Part shown: piece after piece, positions 11,665 to 22,230 of the stretch | How the letters are laid out: each line of letters begins with the position of its first letter | Numbering within the stretch: the first letter of the stretch is position 1 | From: Vombatus ursinus | Taxonomy: Eukaryota; Chordata; Mammalia; Diprotodontia; Vombatidae | Direction: 5' to 3' | DNA length: 64,000 nucleotides | Assembly (NCBI RefSeq): GCF_900497805.2 | Contig: NW_020949602.1 | Location: forward strand, 2,001,978-2,065,977 | Notes under the pieces: generated by a model | Seen by the model: the letters and a program-made list of their open reading frames with translations, nothing else | Databases searched by the model: none | What the model was told of the DNA's origin: nothing | Position numbers and translations under genes: made by a program

Positions 11665-11890
11665 AACTTTAGTCTGCAAAGATAAAGCATTCTACCTGCC
11701 TCCTACCAGAGACATGATGAACTGAAGATGCAAAAGAAGACATACGTTTTTGGATATGGTCAATGTGGGAATTTATTTTGTTGGACTATGAATATTTATT
11801 ATAAGAATTTTCATTTTCTTTTTTATTGTTTATTGGTGGCGTGGGGAGGGAGAGATAAATGCTTAAAATTAAAAAATAAAAATAATTCAA
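11665..11890 (+). mobile_element. L1 3'UTR end
   Basis: 'tttttggatatggtcaatgt' and 'gaatttattttgttggacta' are the marsupial L1 3'UTR landmark also seen at 19140-19200. Ends in an A-rich tail near 11885. Confidence 0.7.
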
Positions 11891-12264
11891 TGCCCCATTT
11901 CCCTCTCCCCCACAAAGAGGAATTTCAGTTAAGGGATGCTGAGCTTTAACTCAGAAGCTGTTTCTGCTTATAGATTTGGTAATAAAGCAGATCCAACCTA
12001 CACAAAATAATTTTTCTTTAGCATTACTCAGTCTCTCATCTTTGTCCCACCTTTGGTCAGTGGCTCAGTCTTTCCTTAGTTGATAATTGTATTTGTGCAC
12101 TCTCTACTTTAAACCCTACCCAAACCAGTTCCCTGGAAAGTTTCACGAGACCCCAAACTATTGCACTCCTTCTCCTCTGTTCCCAAGCTTAGTGCCTTGT
12201 TCCTAGTTCTCAGGAACAATCTAAGAAATACATTCAAACTAAATTAATGGCTGATAGATCTTTC
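11891..12264. other. Unique-looking sequence
   Basis: No gene or repeat recognised. Confidence 0.5.
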
Positions 12265-12480
12265 TACTAGTAATAATTCACATTTCTCTGGCCCTTTAAG
12301 GTTTACAAAGTACTTTCTTTGTTACAATCATGGGAAGCAGATTCATACTAATATTATTATTCCCATTTTTCAGATGAGTAAGCTGAGACTCAGAGAGATT
12401 GAGCAAATTGCCCATAGTCAGCTTTTAAGCATCAGGGCTAGTACTTAACCCCAGGTCCTGACTTCAGATGCAGTGCTTTA
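12265..12480 (-). mobile_element. MIR/THER-type SINE
   Basis: Reversed MIR: 'cccatttttcagatgagtaa' and 'ctgagactcagagagattga'. The stretch 12481-12740 that follows is unclassified. Confidence 0.75.
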
Positions 12481-12949
12481 TATCTTCATGGAAAAAACGT
12501 TATCAGTCTCCAAAGGTGGAATTAAGATATCAAGAGCTGGGTGAAGAAAGTAGTTGGGTGTGGGGAATACAGGCTCATTATGAGACAGAGCTGATTAGAA
12601 TCAGGAAAACTAATGAAATGTCTAATGGAGATGGAAAGCCTAGGAAGAGGCGGAAGACATGAGGCTAAGTCTAAAGAACTAGGGAATAGAGAATTGGGTA
12701 AAGAGGGGGAGAAGGTGAAGCAGGAAATGGGAAAGCTTCACCTCGGCTTTGGCAGCTATGGTGGGGCTTATGGGCTCCAAACTTGACTTCAAGATATTCT
12801 GCTGTGGATCATATACAGCTATGGTAGGAGATGTATTCTTAACCAAACAAAAGACAGAGGCAGTTACAAAAGATAAAATAGATAACTTGGATTATGTGAA
12901 TCTGAGAAGCTTCTGTGCAAAGAAAATTAACTCATCAAGTGCTGCCAGT

Positions 12950-14580
12950 TCTACCTTCCTAACATCTCTCATGTATGCCCCCTTCTCTCTTCTAACCACG
13001 ACACCACCTTGGTGCAAGCCTTCATCACCTCACACCTGGACTATTGTAATAGCCACTCACTACAGTCTACCTGCCTCAAGTCTCTCCCTACTCTAGTCAA
13101 ACAAATCTTCCCAAAGTACAGATCTGACCATGTCACCCTCTCCTCTCAATAAACTTCAATGACTCCCTATCACCTCCAGGACCAAATATAAAGATCATCT
13201 GGCATTGAAAGCCCTTCAAAAGCTGCTCTTTTCCACCCTCACCTTTACAATCTTCTTACACCTTATACCTCCCTACCCACATACACTACGGTCCAGTGAC
13301 ACTGGGCTCCTTGCTGTTCCTCATGCAAAATGCTCCATCTCCCAAGTCTGGGCATTTTTACCAGCTGTCCCAGGCCTGGAGTTATCTCCTTCCTCATCTC
13401 TGTCTCTTGCCTTCTATGGCTTCCTTCAAGTCCCAGCTAAAATCCCATCTTTTACAGGAAACCTTTCCCCGTCTCTCTTAATTCTGGTGGCTTCTTTCCC
13501 TCTGTTGATCACTTCCAAGTTATCCTTTATATACCTTGTTTGAACATGGTTGTTTGCATGTATAACCTGAGTAGCAAAGCCCATTGGTATAGGACTCTCT
13601 CCTCATTGGTGAAGATCAGTGCCTTATGCCTGGCTCAGGGGTGGGGCAGAGTTCTTAAGAGACCAGGAAAGAAGAGAAAACCAATTTCTTCAGTCTCTTC
13701 AGATTCTTTTAGTGTCCAGTAGTTTTTCTGACTTTCTGATTCAAGAGAGAAGATTTAGTGTTGCCAACCTCTCTTCCGATCACTGAAAGAAAGACTCTGG
13801 GAAGAAGTCAAAACATATAGAACTTGGATCATGCCCTTATTTCCAGCTTGCTACACCAGAGGCTTCTGGGAATTTCCTTTGGGTGAAATCTGGCACTCTC
13901 TCACTTGGTTGAGCTATGCTGTGTATATTTTCTCTAATTTCTGCTTTGCTATGAACTTGGATAAATTGTTTTCTTTGCTGTTTGCTATGTGACTTCATTG
14001 TGGAACTGGTCCTTGATGGGAAGGAAGTCAATCCTTGGCTATAAAGCTTGGGGTCCCTTGTTCCTATTAAGAAATGGCATAAGGAGTTGGTTTGAATCTG
14101 AAAACTATATCCCCCAAACTAATAATATTAAAAGGAGAAGATAGGTATAATTCTAGCCTGCTCCCCTCTCTCTCTGAGGAGAGCAGGGGCAGCCACTCTA
14201 GTCCCAATCTCCTACTTCCCCTCTTGGCAGGAGTTAAAGTCTCCCTTGGAGACTGTGGGTGCATGTGACCAAAGAAACTAAACTTTTTTGTGTGCCACAC
14301 AGAAAGAGGCAGTTTATTTACGTTTACCAAGACCATTGTTAGAACTTCATAATGGAAAATGAAAAAAAAATGTGACCAAAGAACTGTGGGTGGAGGAGAT
14401 GATAGAGAGGTATCTATTCCTGCCTCCTTTCAATTCCCCTGTATTCCACACAGTGTCTCCCTCTCTAGACTGTGAGCTCCTTGAGAGTAAGGGCTGGATT
14501 TTTGCTTCTTTGTATCCTCAAAGGTTATCACTGTGTCTGGCACGTGAAAACCATTTAATAAATGCTTATGGGCTGGCTGC
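12950..14580 (+). mobile_element. L2 LINE, C-terminal RT to 3' end, split by an LTR-like fossil
   Basis: 12950-13561 encodes the L2 C-terminus ('ggactattgtaatagccact' reads LDYCNSH; 'agtcccagctaaaatcccat' follows). The 3' end resumes about 14438-14580 ('gactgtgagctccttgagag', 'taataaatgcttatgg'). The interrupting block is 13562-14437. A short GCTGC match at both outer ends may be a TSD in L1-C. Confidence 0.75.
13562..14437 (+). mobile_element. LTR-like fossil (copy 2 of a dispersed family)
   Basis: Longer relative of 9553-9957, inserted in an L2. Starts with TG. No internal viral genes are seen beside it, so a solo LTR is the simplest reading. The call as an LTR is inference from size, the TG start and dispersal. 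Confidence 0.4.
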
Positions 14581-14938
14581 ATAAGAAGAGAAGCTATAGA
14601 ATGGGGGAAGAACATCTTTGTATCAAATTTCTTAGATAAGAGTTTATTATCTAAGATATATACCTTTATATAAATAAGAAGGTATATAAGGCAAAAAGCT
14701 ATTCCCCAGTAGATAAGTGATCAAAGTATATGAATAACAGTTCTCGAAGGAAGAATTGCAAACTGTTAATAACCAAATCATAAATAATTTGATAAATTCA
14801 AAGTAAAACAACCTTGAGTTTTCATCTAGCAAATTGTCAAAGATGACAAAAGATGAAAATAGTCAATGTTGGAGGGTTTGTAGGAAGATAGACATGTTCA
14901 TACATTGTTGGTGGAGCTATGAATCAGTAGACCATTTT

Positions 14939-15192
14939 TAATAATAATAACTAACATCTATGTAGCGCTTAAGATTTGAAAAATGCCTTACAGATATCTC
15001 ATTTTATCCTCACAGCAAGCATGGGAATCAGGTGCTATTTTTATCCCTATTTTACAGGCAAGGAAACTGAGGCAGACAGAGGTCAAGTGACTTGCCCAGG
15101 GTCACAAAGTTAGCAAGTATGTCAGGTGGGATTTGAATTCAGGTCTTCCTGACTCCAGTTCTTGCATTCTATCCACTGAGCCATTTGGCTAT
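14939..15192 (-). mobile_element. MIR/THER-type SINE inside L1-C
   Basis: Reversed MIR ('ttttacaggcaaggaaactg', 'gacttgcccagggtcacaaa'). A short CATTTT repeat flanks it (14933-14938 and 15193-15198), and the L1 sentence resumes with 'ggaaagtgatttagaattc'. Confidence 0.8.
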
Positions 15193-16527
15193 CATTTTGG
15201 AAAGTGATTTAGAATTCTGTAAATAAAGTGACTAAAATGTCCGTGCCCCCTTTAAAAAAATTTTTTTTTCATCATTGTTAGGCTTATATCCCAAGGAGGT
15301 CACTGATAAGAAGAAAGTCCTCATGCATACCAAAATACTTATAGCAGCCCATTTTGTGGCACCAAAGAACTGGAAACAAAGTAGCTACCCATTGATTAGA
15401 GAATGACTAGACAAATGTTGTTAGGAAGTCGGGATGATGGAGTAGCAGGAAGACATACAGCCAGCTCCCTTCTCCACTCCCAGCTCCTCCAAACAGAATT
15501 AGACAACGCACCAGAGCAAATCTTGATGGGGCAAATCCAAGAAAAAGTCATAGTGAGTCATTTTTCCAACCCAGGCAAGCATAGGGAAACAGAAATCTGT
15601 GAACACCCAGACAGGGTGTGGCCAGGAGCATATGAGTGAAGCATTATAGTGCAGGGAGAGGAGGTGTGTGTACCAGGGCAAAAAGGGGTCTCAGATCTAG
15701 CGCAGAAGGGCAGGAACAGATGCTAACTCACTACCCAGTTCTGAGAAGCATATCCTGGGCAGATTTAGGAGGGCATGTGTACCCAGGGGTGGTGTTCTAA
15801 GGTAAGAAGCAGTCTCCGACCCTGGACTGTATACTGAGAGGAGAAAGCTCAGAAGCAAGCAACCATGGAGTGATTCAAACCTAAGGAGCATGTTGGAGGT
15901 CTCAGTTCTAGCTTCTGGCTCAGTCTGCAGCCTGCAGATAAATAACCAGGGCAGAAATCTCAGCGCAAAGGAAAGCCTATATTTCATTCCGAACCAGCAA
16001 AACTTCCCGGATGACTGAGGGGGACTGAGTCCAAAAGCAGTTTTCTGTTGTTCAGACCCAAACCCAGGTCAGGAACTTGTAGAACTCAGACCAAGAGGAC
16101 AGTGATGAAGCTTTGCCCTGGATCAGACCACTTTGGAAGCACTGAAAGTTTGCAAATCTCCAGCTTGAGCTGTCCCTTAGAGCTTGAAATAATATAACAA
16201 TCAGTATCTCAAGATCAGGATCAGGACTATGGCAGACATTCGTTCTGGAAGTGCATAGAGCATGGCCCTATCCTAAAGTCCAAAGTCAGAAAGCAGGCTG
16301 GAAAAATGAGGGGAAAAAATCCCACCACAAAAAGCTTTTATGGTGACAGAAATACAAAACATACAAAGCCAGAACAGAATGACTCCAAAACATCTACAAG
16401 CAAAAACTGAAAGAAAAAAAAAACAGTTTGGGCATAAATGTAAATAAAATTCCTGGAAGAGGTGAAGCGAGAGTTAAAAAAAAATTTTTTTTTTAATGTT
16501 TTAATAAGTGAAATGAGACCTCTAGAG

Positions 16528-16641
16528 TAGGAGTTAGCAACTTTCAGCCTGAGGGCCAAATCTACCAGTCACCTGTTTTGGCCCGGACAAAAATAGGCAA
16601 TAGGAAGGATGTGACCCATGAGCCATAGTTTGCTGACCCAG
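16528..16641. mobile_element. hAT MITE (114 bases) with 8-base TSD
   Basis: Starts TAGGAGTTAGCAA and ends TTTGCTGACCCAG, matching the termini of hAT elements that begin CAGGGGTTGGCAA. Flanked by the perfect 8-base duplication CTCTAGAG at 16520-16527 and 16642-16649. 8 bases is the size hAT transposases produce. It lies in ORF1 of L1-D. Confidence 0.8.
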
Positions 16642-16659
16642 CTCTAGAGGAAAAAGAAA

Positions 16660-17345
16660 ATTGTAAAAGAAATGAAAGCTATAGGAGAAAGAACTATAAA
16701 GGGAATTAGCAACTTAGCGCAAGAGGTACAAGCAACAAACTCCCTGAAAATTAGAATTGGCCAAATAGAAGTCAGTAATTCCATGAGACAATAAAGTCAA
16801 GTGATTGAAAAGAAAAGAAAACTTAAGATATCTCATTGCAAAAATAACTGACTTGGAAAACATATTGAGGAGAAAAAAATAAGAATCACTGGCCTACCTG
16901 AAAGTCATGACCAAAAAAAGAGTCTAGACATTATATTTCAAGAAATCATGAAAAAAAAAACTGTCTAGATTTCTTAGAACCAGAAATAGAAAGAATCCAC
17001 CGATCACCTCCTGAAAGAAGCCCCAAAATGATAACACGCCGGGACATTATAGCCAAAATCCAGAACTTCCAGATCTTAAAAAAATATTGTAAGCAGTCAC
17101 AAAGAATTCAAGTATCAAGGAGCCACAGTCAGGATCACAAAGAATTTAGCAACAACCTTTACACAGGAACAGAAAGCTTGGAATACAATGCTCCAGAAGG
17201 CAAAAGACATAGACTTAGAGTCAAGAATAACTTACCCAGAAAAACTGAAAAAAATCTTATAGGAGGAAAAAAATGAATCTTTAATGAAATAGAGTACTTT
17301 GAAACGTTCGTGATGAAAAGACCAGAGCTGCATAGAAGCTTTGTA
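16660..17345 (+). pseudogene. L1-D ORF1 relic, C-terminal part
   Basis: Degenerate L1 ORF1: 'ggcctacctgaaagtcatga' encodes GLPESH, 17028-17070 encodes ITRRDIIAKIQNFQI, and 'gatgaaaagaccagagctg' encodes MKRPEL near the end. Many frame breaks; clearly older than the ORF1 copies at 2282 and 4396. Confidence 0.75.
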
Positions 17346-17821
17346 TAGAAGTGCATACCAGGTTATATAAAAGAAGTATAAAATATAAATATATATAAAT
17401 ACAAAAGAAATATAAAAAAGTAAAGAGGAACAAAAAATCTTAAGGGACTAAACAAGGATAAACTGTTTATATTCTATATGGGGAGATAATACATGTACTT
17501 CCTCTGAACCCCACTATCAGGGATCATAGAGGAAGTTTAATTAGAGAGAAGGCCTAACAGTGTTTCTGTTATAACTTGATAATCTTAAAAGAATAGAAAT
17601 AGAGAGGAAGAGGAATATACTATGGGGGTAAGCAAAAAAAAATGAGGTACAGGGGACCTCCTACAACTGGGGGAACACCATTGGTGGGATCTGGAGCCAA
17701 TTGCAGAGAACCCAGACACGTGTAAACACCCTAAAAAATACCAGAGAACCTTGGGGGAAGGTTGAAATATAATATCTTTGGCCTTCAGGCAGCAATGGCC
17801 AGAGTAGTCACTGTTACATAT
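17346..17821. other. L1-D spacer and an unclassified repeat piece
   Basis: 17346-17650 reads as L1 ORF1-ORF2 spacer. 17645-17790 is related by eye to the reverse complement of about 21180-21292: both share 'gtacaggggacctcctacaa'. Confidence 0.45.
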
Positions 17822-19112
17822 ATTCAATTCAAGATGTATTTATTAAGCACCTACTATGGTACTGGGATACAAAAAGAAGCAGAAGACAGTTCCTGCCCTC
17901 AAGGAGCTTACAGTCTAATAGAGAACACTACATGCAAACACATACATACAAAGCAGGCTAGATACAGGATAAATGGGAAATAATTAACAGAAAGGCACTG
18001 GAATTAAGAGAGGTTAGGGAAGGCTTCCTTTAGTAGGTAGGATTTTGGTTGGGAAATCAAGGAGGTCAGTAGAGCAGAGGAGGGAGAACATTCCAGGCAT
18101 GGGGGTCAGCCAGAGAAACTGCCTGGAGCTGAGAGAATCTGGTTCATGGAACAGCAAGGGGTGAGTGTCGCTGCATTGAAGAGTACATGTTGGGGAGTAA
18201 GGTGGAAGACTAGAGAGGTGGGGGGGGCCAAGTGATGAAGGCCAGACAGAGAATTTTGGATTTGATCCTGGAGGCAATAGGGAGCCACTGGAGTTTATTG
18301 AGTAGGGGGCTGAAATGATCAGACCTGGGCTTTAGAAAAATCCCTTGGGTGGCTAAGTGAAGGATGGATTAGAGTGAGGAGAGACTGCAGGCAGGCAGAC
18401 TCCCCAGCAGATTATTACAGTAATCCAGGCATGAGGTGATGAGGGCCTGTACGAGGGCAGTGACAGTGTCAGAAATGAGAAAGGGGCATATTCTAGAGAT
18501 GCTGCAGAGGTGAAATCAACAGGCCTTGGCCACAGCTTGGATATGGGGTAAGAGTCCAGGATGGCTCCTAGAGTGTGAGCCCCGGGGGAATGGGAGCTTA
18601 ATGTCTCCTCCACAGTAATAGGGAAGGTGGGAGGGGGAGAGAATTTTAGGGGAAAAGATAATGAGTTCAGTTTTGGACATGTCGAGATTAAGATGTCTAC
18701 CAGACACCTAGTTTGAGATGTCTGAAAGGCAGTTGGAGATGTGAGATTGGAGATAATCATAGAGGTTGGGACCGAAAAGGTAGATTTAAGAACCATCCCC
18801 ATAAAGATGGTAATTAAATCCATAGAGATAGATAGAGAGAAGAAGAGAGTCCAGGACAAAGCCCTGGGGGACACATACAGTCAGAGGCATGATCCGGAAG
18901 AGGATCCAGCAAAGTGAACAAAGGAGGAACAATCAGTGAGTGGTGTCCTGAAAACCTAGAGAGGAGGGTGTATCAGGAAAAGGACGATCAATGGTGTCAA
19001 AGGCCGTAGAGAGGTCAACGAGAATGAGGACTGAGACAAGGACGTTGCATTTAGCAATTAAGAGATTGGTAATAATTTTGAAGAGAGCAGTTCTGGTAGA
19101 ATGACAAGGTCA
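17822..19112 (-). mobile_element. L2 LINE, RT domain to 3' end
   Basis: On the plus strand it starts with the reversed L2 3' end ('tttattaagcacctactatg') and runs back into the RT. The reverse complement of about 18985-19030 reads VLILVDLSTAFDTID, the first RT motif. The longest open piece is 18353-18874 (173 codons, with AILDSYPISK and HAWITVI). About 1.3 kb, 5' truncated. It sits where ORF2 of L1-D should be. Confidence 0.85.
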
Positions 19113-19884
19113 CATTTACATATATGATCATATATGATTGTTTTTCTTTTGGTCGTGGCCAATGAAGAAATTTGTTTTGCTTGACTATGCACGTTTGTAC
19201 AGGGTCTTTGATTTTCTCTTTCAATTTCATTGGGAGGTAGGTTATTACTGATTGAAAAAAATGAAATTTAATTTAAAAGACAGATTTTGGTATGTGAATA
19301 TAATAGAATCTTACTGTGCTACAAGAAAAAGTAAATATTCTGAATATTTGAATGAATATTCTGAAGCATAGAAGGATTTACATGATCTGATGTAGAGTGA
19401 AGTTAAGCAGAGCCGAGAAAACAACCTATACAATGAACATGACGATGGAAATGGAAAGAACAACCATGAACCCATCAGAAGGGAATGTTGCAAAATTTCA
19501 AAGAACAAGCTTGGCCCCAAAGAAGAGCCGTGAAAAGACATCTCCGCCACCCTTCCTTTGCAGAACTGGGAGGCCCACAGCTGCAGACTGTCACTTATAT
19601 TTTCAAACTTTTAAAATGTTTTGTTTGATTTTGCTTTTTTCCCCCTCTTCCTTCTCTATTTCTTTCTTTTTTTTTTTACCTCCTGATTTTCATGATTTGT
19701 TATATGGGATAGTTCTCCAGGAGAGTAAATGGTAGGAATACCAGAAGAAATTCTGGTGATGTAAAAACCAAAAGATATCCATATAACTTTTTAAAAGGAC
19801 ATTTGCTGTTCTCCTCTGATAGCAAGATCTTGGTCATGTCCTTCTGAGCTTTTTATTAAGCAATTAAATGGAATCAGCCCAGGG

Positions 19885-20020
19885 TCAGTCTTAGAGCTGA
19901 ATGGGACCTTAGAAAACATGGAGTCTAAAATCCATTTTATAGATAGGAATTCGAGGCCAAGGCCGGGGAAGAGACTTGCTCAGGAGTTCACGGCTAATTA
20001 GTGGCAGAGTTGGGGCCAAA
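19885..20020 (-). mobile_element. MIR/MON1-type SINE
   Basis: 'gctgaatgggaccttagaaa' followed by 'attttatagataggaattcg' and 'agagacttgctcaggagttc' is a decayed reversed SINE of this class. Confidence 0.55.
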
Positions 20021-20044
20021 AGGAGGGGGGAAAAGAATAAGCAC

Positions 20045-20276
20045 GTGTATAGTGCTTCTTATATGGTAAGCACTGGGCTAAGCACTTTACAAATATGATC
20101 TCATTTGATCCTCACAACAACCTTGGGAGGCAGGTGCTATTGTCATTCCCATTTTCAGTTGAGGAGACTGAGGCAGGCAGAAAGTAAGGGACTTGTCCAG
20201 GGTCACACAGCTAGTAAGTGTCTGAAGCTGGATTTGAACTCAAGTCTTCCTGACTGCTGGTCCAGGGCCATCCACA
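20045..20276 (-). mobile_element. MIR/THER-type SINE
   Basis: Well-kept reversed MIR: 'atctcatttgatcctcacaa', 'ggtcacacagctagtaagtg', 'ggatttgaactcaagtcttc'. Confidence 0.85.
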
Positions 20277-20464
20277 ACACTACCAGCAGCCTCTGACAGG
20301 TCTTCCAGTTCTCGGTACGGTGTTCCTTCTACCGCTTCATGCAGAAGGACTGCTACAACACTGCCATGAAGCCAGAGCCTGGGCATGTATTATGAGGTTA
20401 GGCATCAGCAGAAAAGTCAAATAGCTGCTAAACTGCAGAAGTTGAAACATGGGAGGATAGAAAA

Positions 20465-20575
20465 GACCCTTAACCTTTCTCATCCTCTCATCTTTCTTTA
20501 TCTCTAAAGTGGGGATCATGCCACTTGCCTTCTCTATCTCACAGACACGTTATGAGTGAAATGCATTGGGAGTTT
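20465..20575 (+). mobile_element. MIR-like SINE fragment
   Basis: 'tttatctctaaagtggggat' and 'cacgttatgagtgaaatgca' follow MIR order, heavily decayed. Confidence 0.45.
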
Positions 20576-21158
20576 TCTCATCAGTGAAGAGCTTCCTTTC
20601 AAAGATGCAGAAGGAGGCCCATTTATTTCTGACCATCTTGTGAGGCTCTTGTCTGTGTCTTCCCATCCTTTGCCGTGGGGGCCTCCCCAGTGTGCTGGAG
20701 GCTTTACTTTCCCTTGAGGTCAGGAGGGAGCCAGTCGATGCTGTCCTTTCCTCTTGCTACGTGATCAGCTTTTCTTTTTGGATCATGTGTATCCATGATG
20801 AAGTCCTTTTCTATAACTCTTCTCCACAGACCCCTCTCTGTTATGGGTGGCACACTGCCAATCCTCCTCCTGCCACCCCATTGCCCTTTGAGGCATGCTC
20901 AGTTTGAATTCTTCCTTGTCATCCCCGTACCATGCCACCTTCATGCTGGCCACCCCATGTTCTCTCTGAGGAACCTTGGACGTTGCTTCTGGAGCTACCT
21001 GGGCTCTGATACAGGTCACTTCCCAGCAATCTTCATGACATGTGGCTTTGGATCCTCATGCCCTCTGGTTCTCCTTGGAGTGTTATCTTCTATTAGAATG
21101 GGAACTGCCAGAGAGTAGGAACTGTCTTCCAACAGTGCTTATCCTGACACCCCTCCCC
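20576..21158. other. Unclassified sequence
   Basis: No exon-like signature accepted. 21085-21158 resembles an L2-type tail ('agagtaggaactgtcttcca'). Confidence 0.4.
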
Positions 21159-21159
21159 C

Positions 21160-21380
21160 ACCTGAAGGCCACCTTTCCCTGCTCTTTATATCTTTAAGGG
21201 AGTTTCAGGGTAGCTAGGCTCTCTGTTCTCGTCCTTAGCCACCACTGATTATGTCCCCCCAATTGTAGGAGGTCCCCTGTACCCCAGTTCCATTTAATCA
21301 TTTAATATATTAGTTTTTACAAAGGAACATTTACTTCAAAGCTATAGCAAGAATAAACATACATCAACCCCCACCCCCAC
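21160..21380. repeat. Unclassified dispersed repeat ('family X'), copy 1
   Basis: 'ttttacaaaggaacatttac' at about 21315 matches 'ttttacaaagggacatttgc' at about 42605, with further similarity downstream. The part at 21255-21292 matches inverted sequence at 17645-17680. Class unknown; an old LTR or DNA element is possible. Confidence 0.45.
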
Positions 21381-21840
21381 CTTGGTTGGTTGTTTTCCTT
21401 TGGAAATGACATTACCATGTTGGAGTCAAGGTACAGTGTGACTGACCAGAACGATAAGAACTCAGGAGGCTTTACCACAGGTATGGCACAAATAGTCCAT
21501 ATGAAGATTGGGAATGGAGAAGTCTCTAAATTTGTGCATCTTGCATTTCTTCTGAGCTACTGCAAATCTGCTTCACTCATAGAGCACAGTGCCTTCTTTG
21601 ATGCAGGCGCACCATTCTGGGCAGTCCTATGCCAGAGTCCTCTGTGTCTCACAATCAATTCCCAAGTTCTTCAGAGAGACCTTGAGAGTGTCATTGTGTT
21701 ACTTCTTCTGACCACCACATAAGCACCTGCCTTGTACGAGTTCTCTGTAAACTAGTCTTTCAGGCAAACACACATTTGGTCAGCCCATTGGAGCTGTGCT
21801 GTCTGCTGTAGAGTTTGAATGCTTGGCAGTTTAGTTTATG
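21381..21840 (-). mobile_element. 3' end of a LINE of unassigned lineage
   Basis: The reverse complement contains DYLCHTCGKAS and, after a stop, VLIVLVSH. This resembles the CxxCG...IGLISH zinc-finger-like C-terminus of several non-L1 LINE lineages. It ends in a tail of 'catggtaatgtcatttcc' and an AAC-type repeat. It is not L1, L2, CR1 or BovB-like RTE. The likely RT part of the same lineage is at 44261-44880. Confidence 0.55.
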
Positions 21841-22069
21841 AAAAGACCACAGTGTCTGGTACCTTATCTGGAACTCGCAGCCCTGGCTCTTTCTTCAAGA
21901 AATTGCTTACCTGGCCACCCTTTCCAGTACTGACTCTTCATTCTCTCATGCCTCGGTGGTGACACAGTGGTCACTGTGGGGCTGTTGGCATACTCCTTGC
22001 TCTCTCTTGCCACTTCCATTTTCTCCCTCTATTATCATCTCTGAGCAACCTCTCTTCTTTTGAGGTTAA

Positions 22070-22230
22070 TGTTGTCCAATTTTACCACTCAAACCAGATC
22101 TTGATGACTGTTATCTACCAATCCCTGGGCCATTCTTCTTCCGTCTTCAAGGAATTCAAAGCCTTGATCACTGTCTTTCTCTCCACTCCTATGCCTGCCT
22201 TTATGCTGAGCATATTATGTGATACTAATC
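22070..22230 (+). mobile_element. L2 LINE endonuclease fragment
   Basis: Reads MTVIYQSLGHSSS.FKEFKALITVFLSTP, close to the L2 endonuclease block that normally precedes GDFN. Only about 160 bases are recognisable. Confidence 0.55.

Larger units (their letters stand above)
15421..19277 (+). mobile_element. L1 LINE (L1-D) with 5' end, ORF1 and 3'UTR but no ORF2
   Basis: Starts with a recognisable L1 5' end ('gtcgggatgatggagtagca'), a 5'UTR to about 16400, ORF1 to 17345 and a spacer to about 17650. The 3'UTR occupies 19113-19277 ('ggtcgtggccaatgaagaa'). Nothing of ORF2 is left; in its place are an unclassified piece and an L2. A TSD of about 12 bases with 2 mismatches flanks it: AGACAAATGTTG (15409-15420) and AGACAGATTTTG (19278-19289). 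Loss of ORF2 could be a deletion or an ORF1-only L1 form. Confidence 0.8.
12741..19800 (+). mobile_element. L1 LINE (L1-C), ORF2 C-terminus to 3'UTR, broken by nested insertions
   Basis: Pieces at 12741-12949, 14581-14938, 15193-15420 and 19278-19800 follow one another in an L1. First comes 'cttaaccaaacaaaagacag', then 'tatctaagatatatacc', then 'aaagaactggaaacaaagta', and finally 'tgtgctacaagaaaaa' with the 3'UTR. The gaps hold an L2, a MIR and L1-D. Only the C-terminal part of ORF2 is left and its frame is not open. Confidence 0.8.

Noticed and set aside
21390-21722. 110-codon plus-strand frame
   Set aside because: Antisense to the LINE 3' end at 21381-21840.
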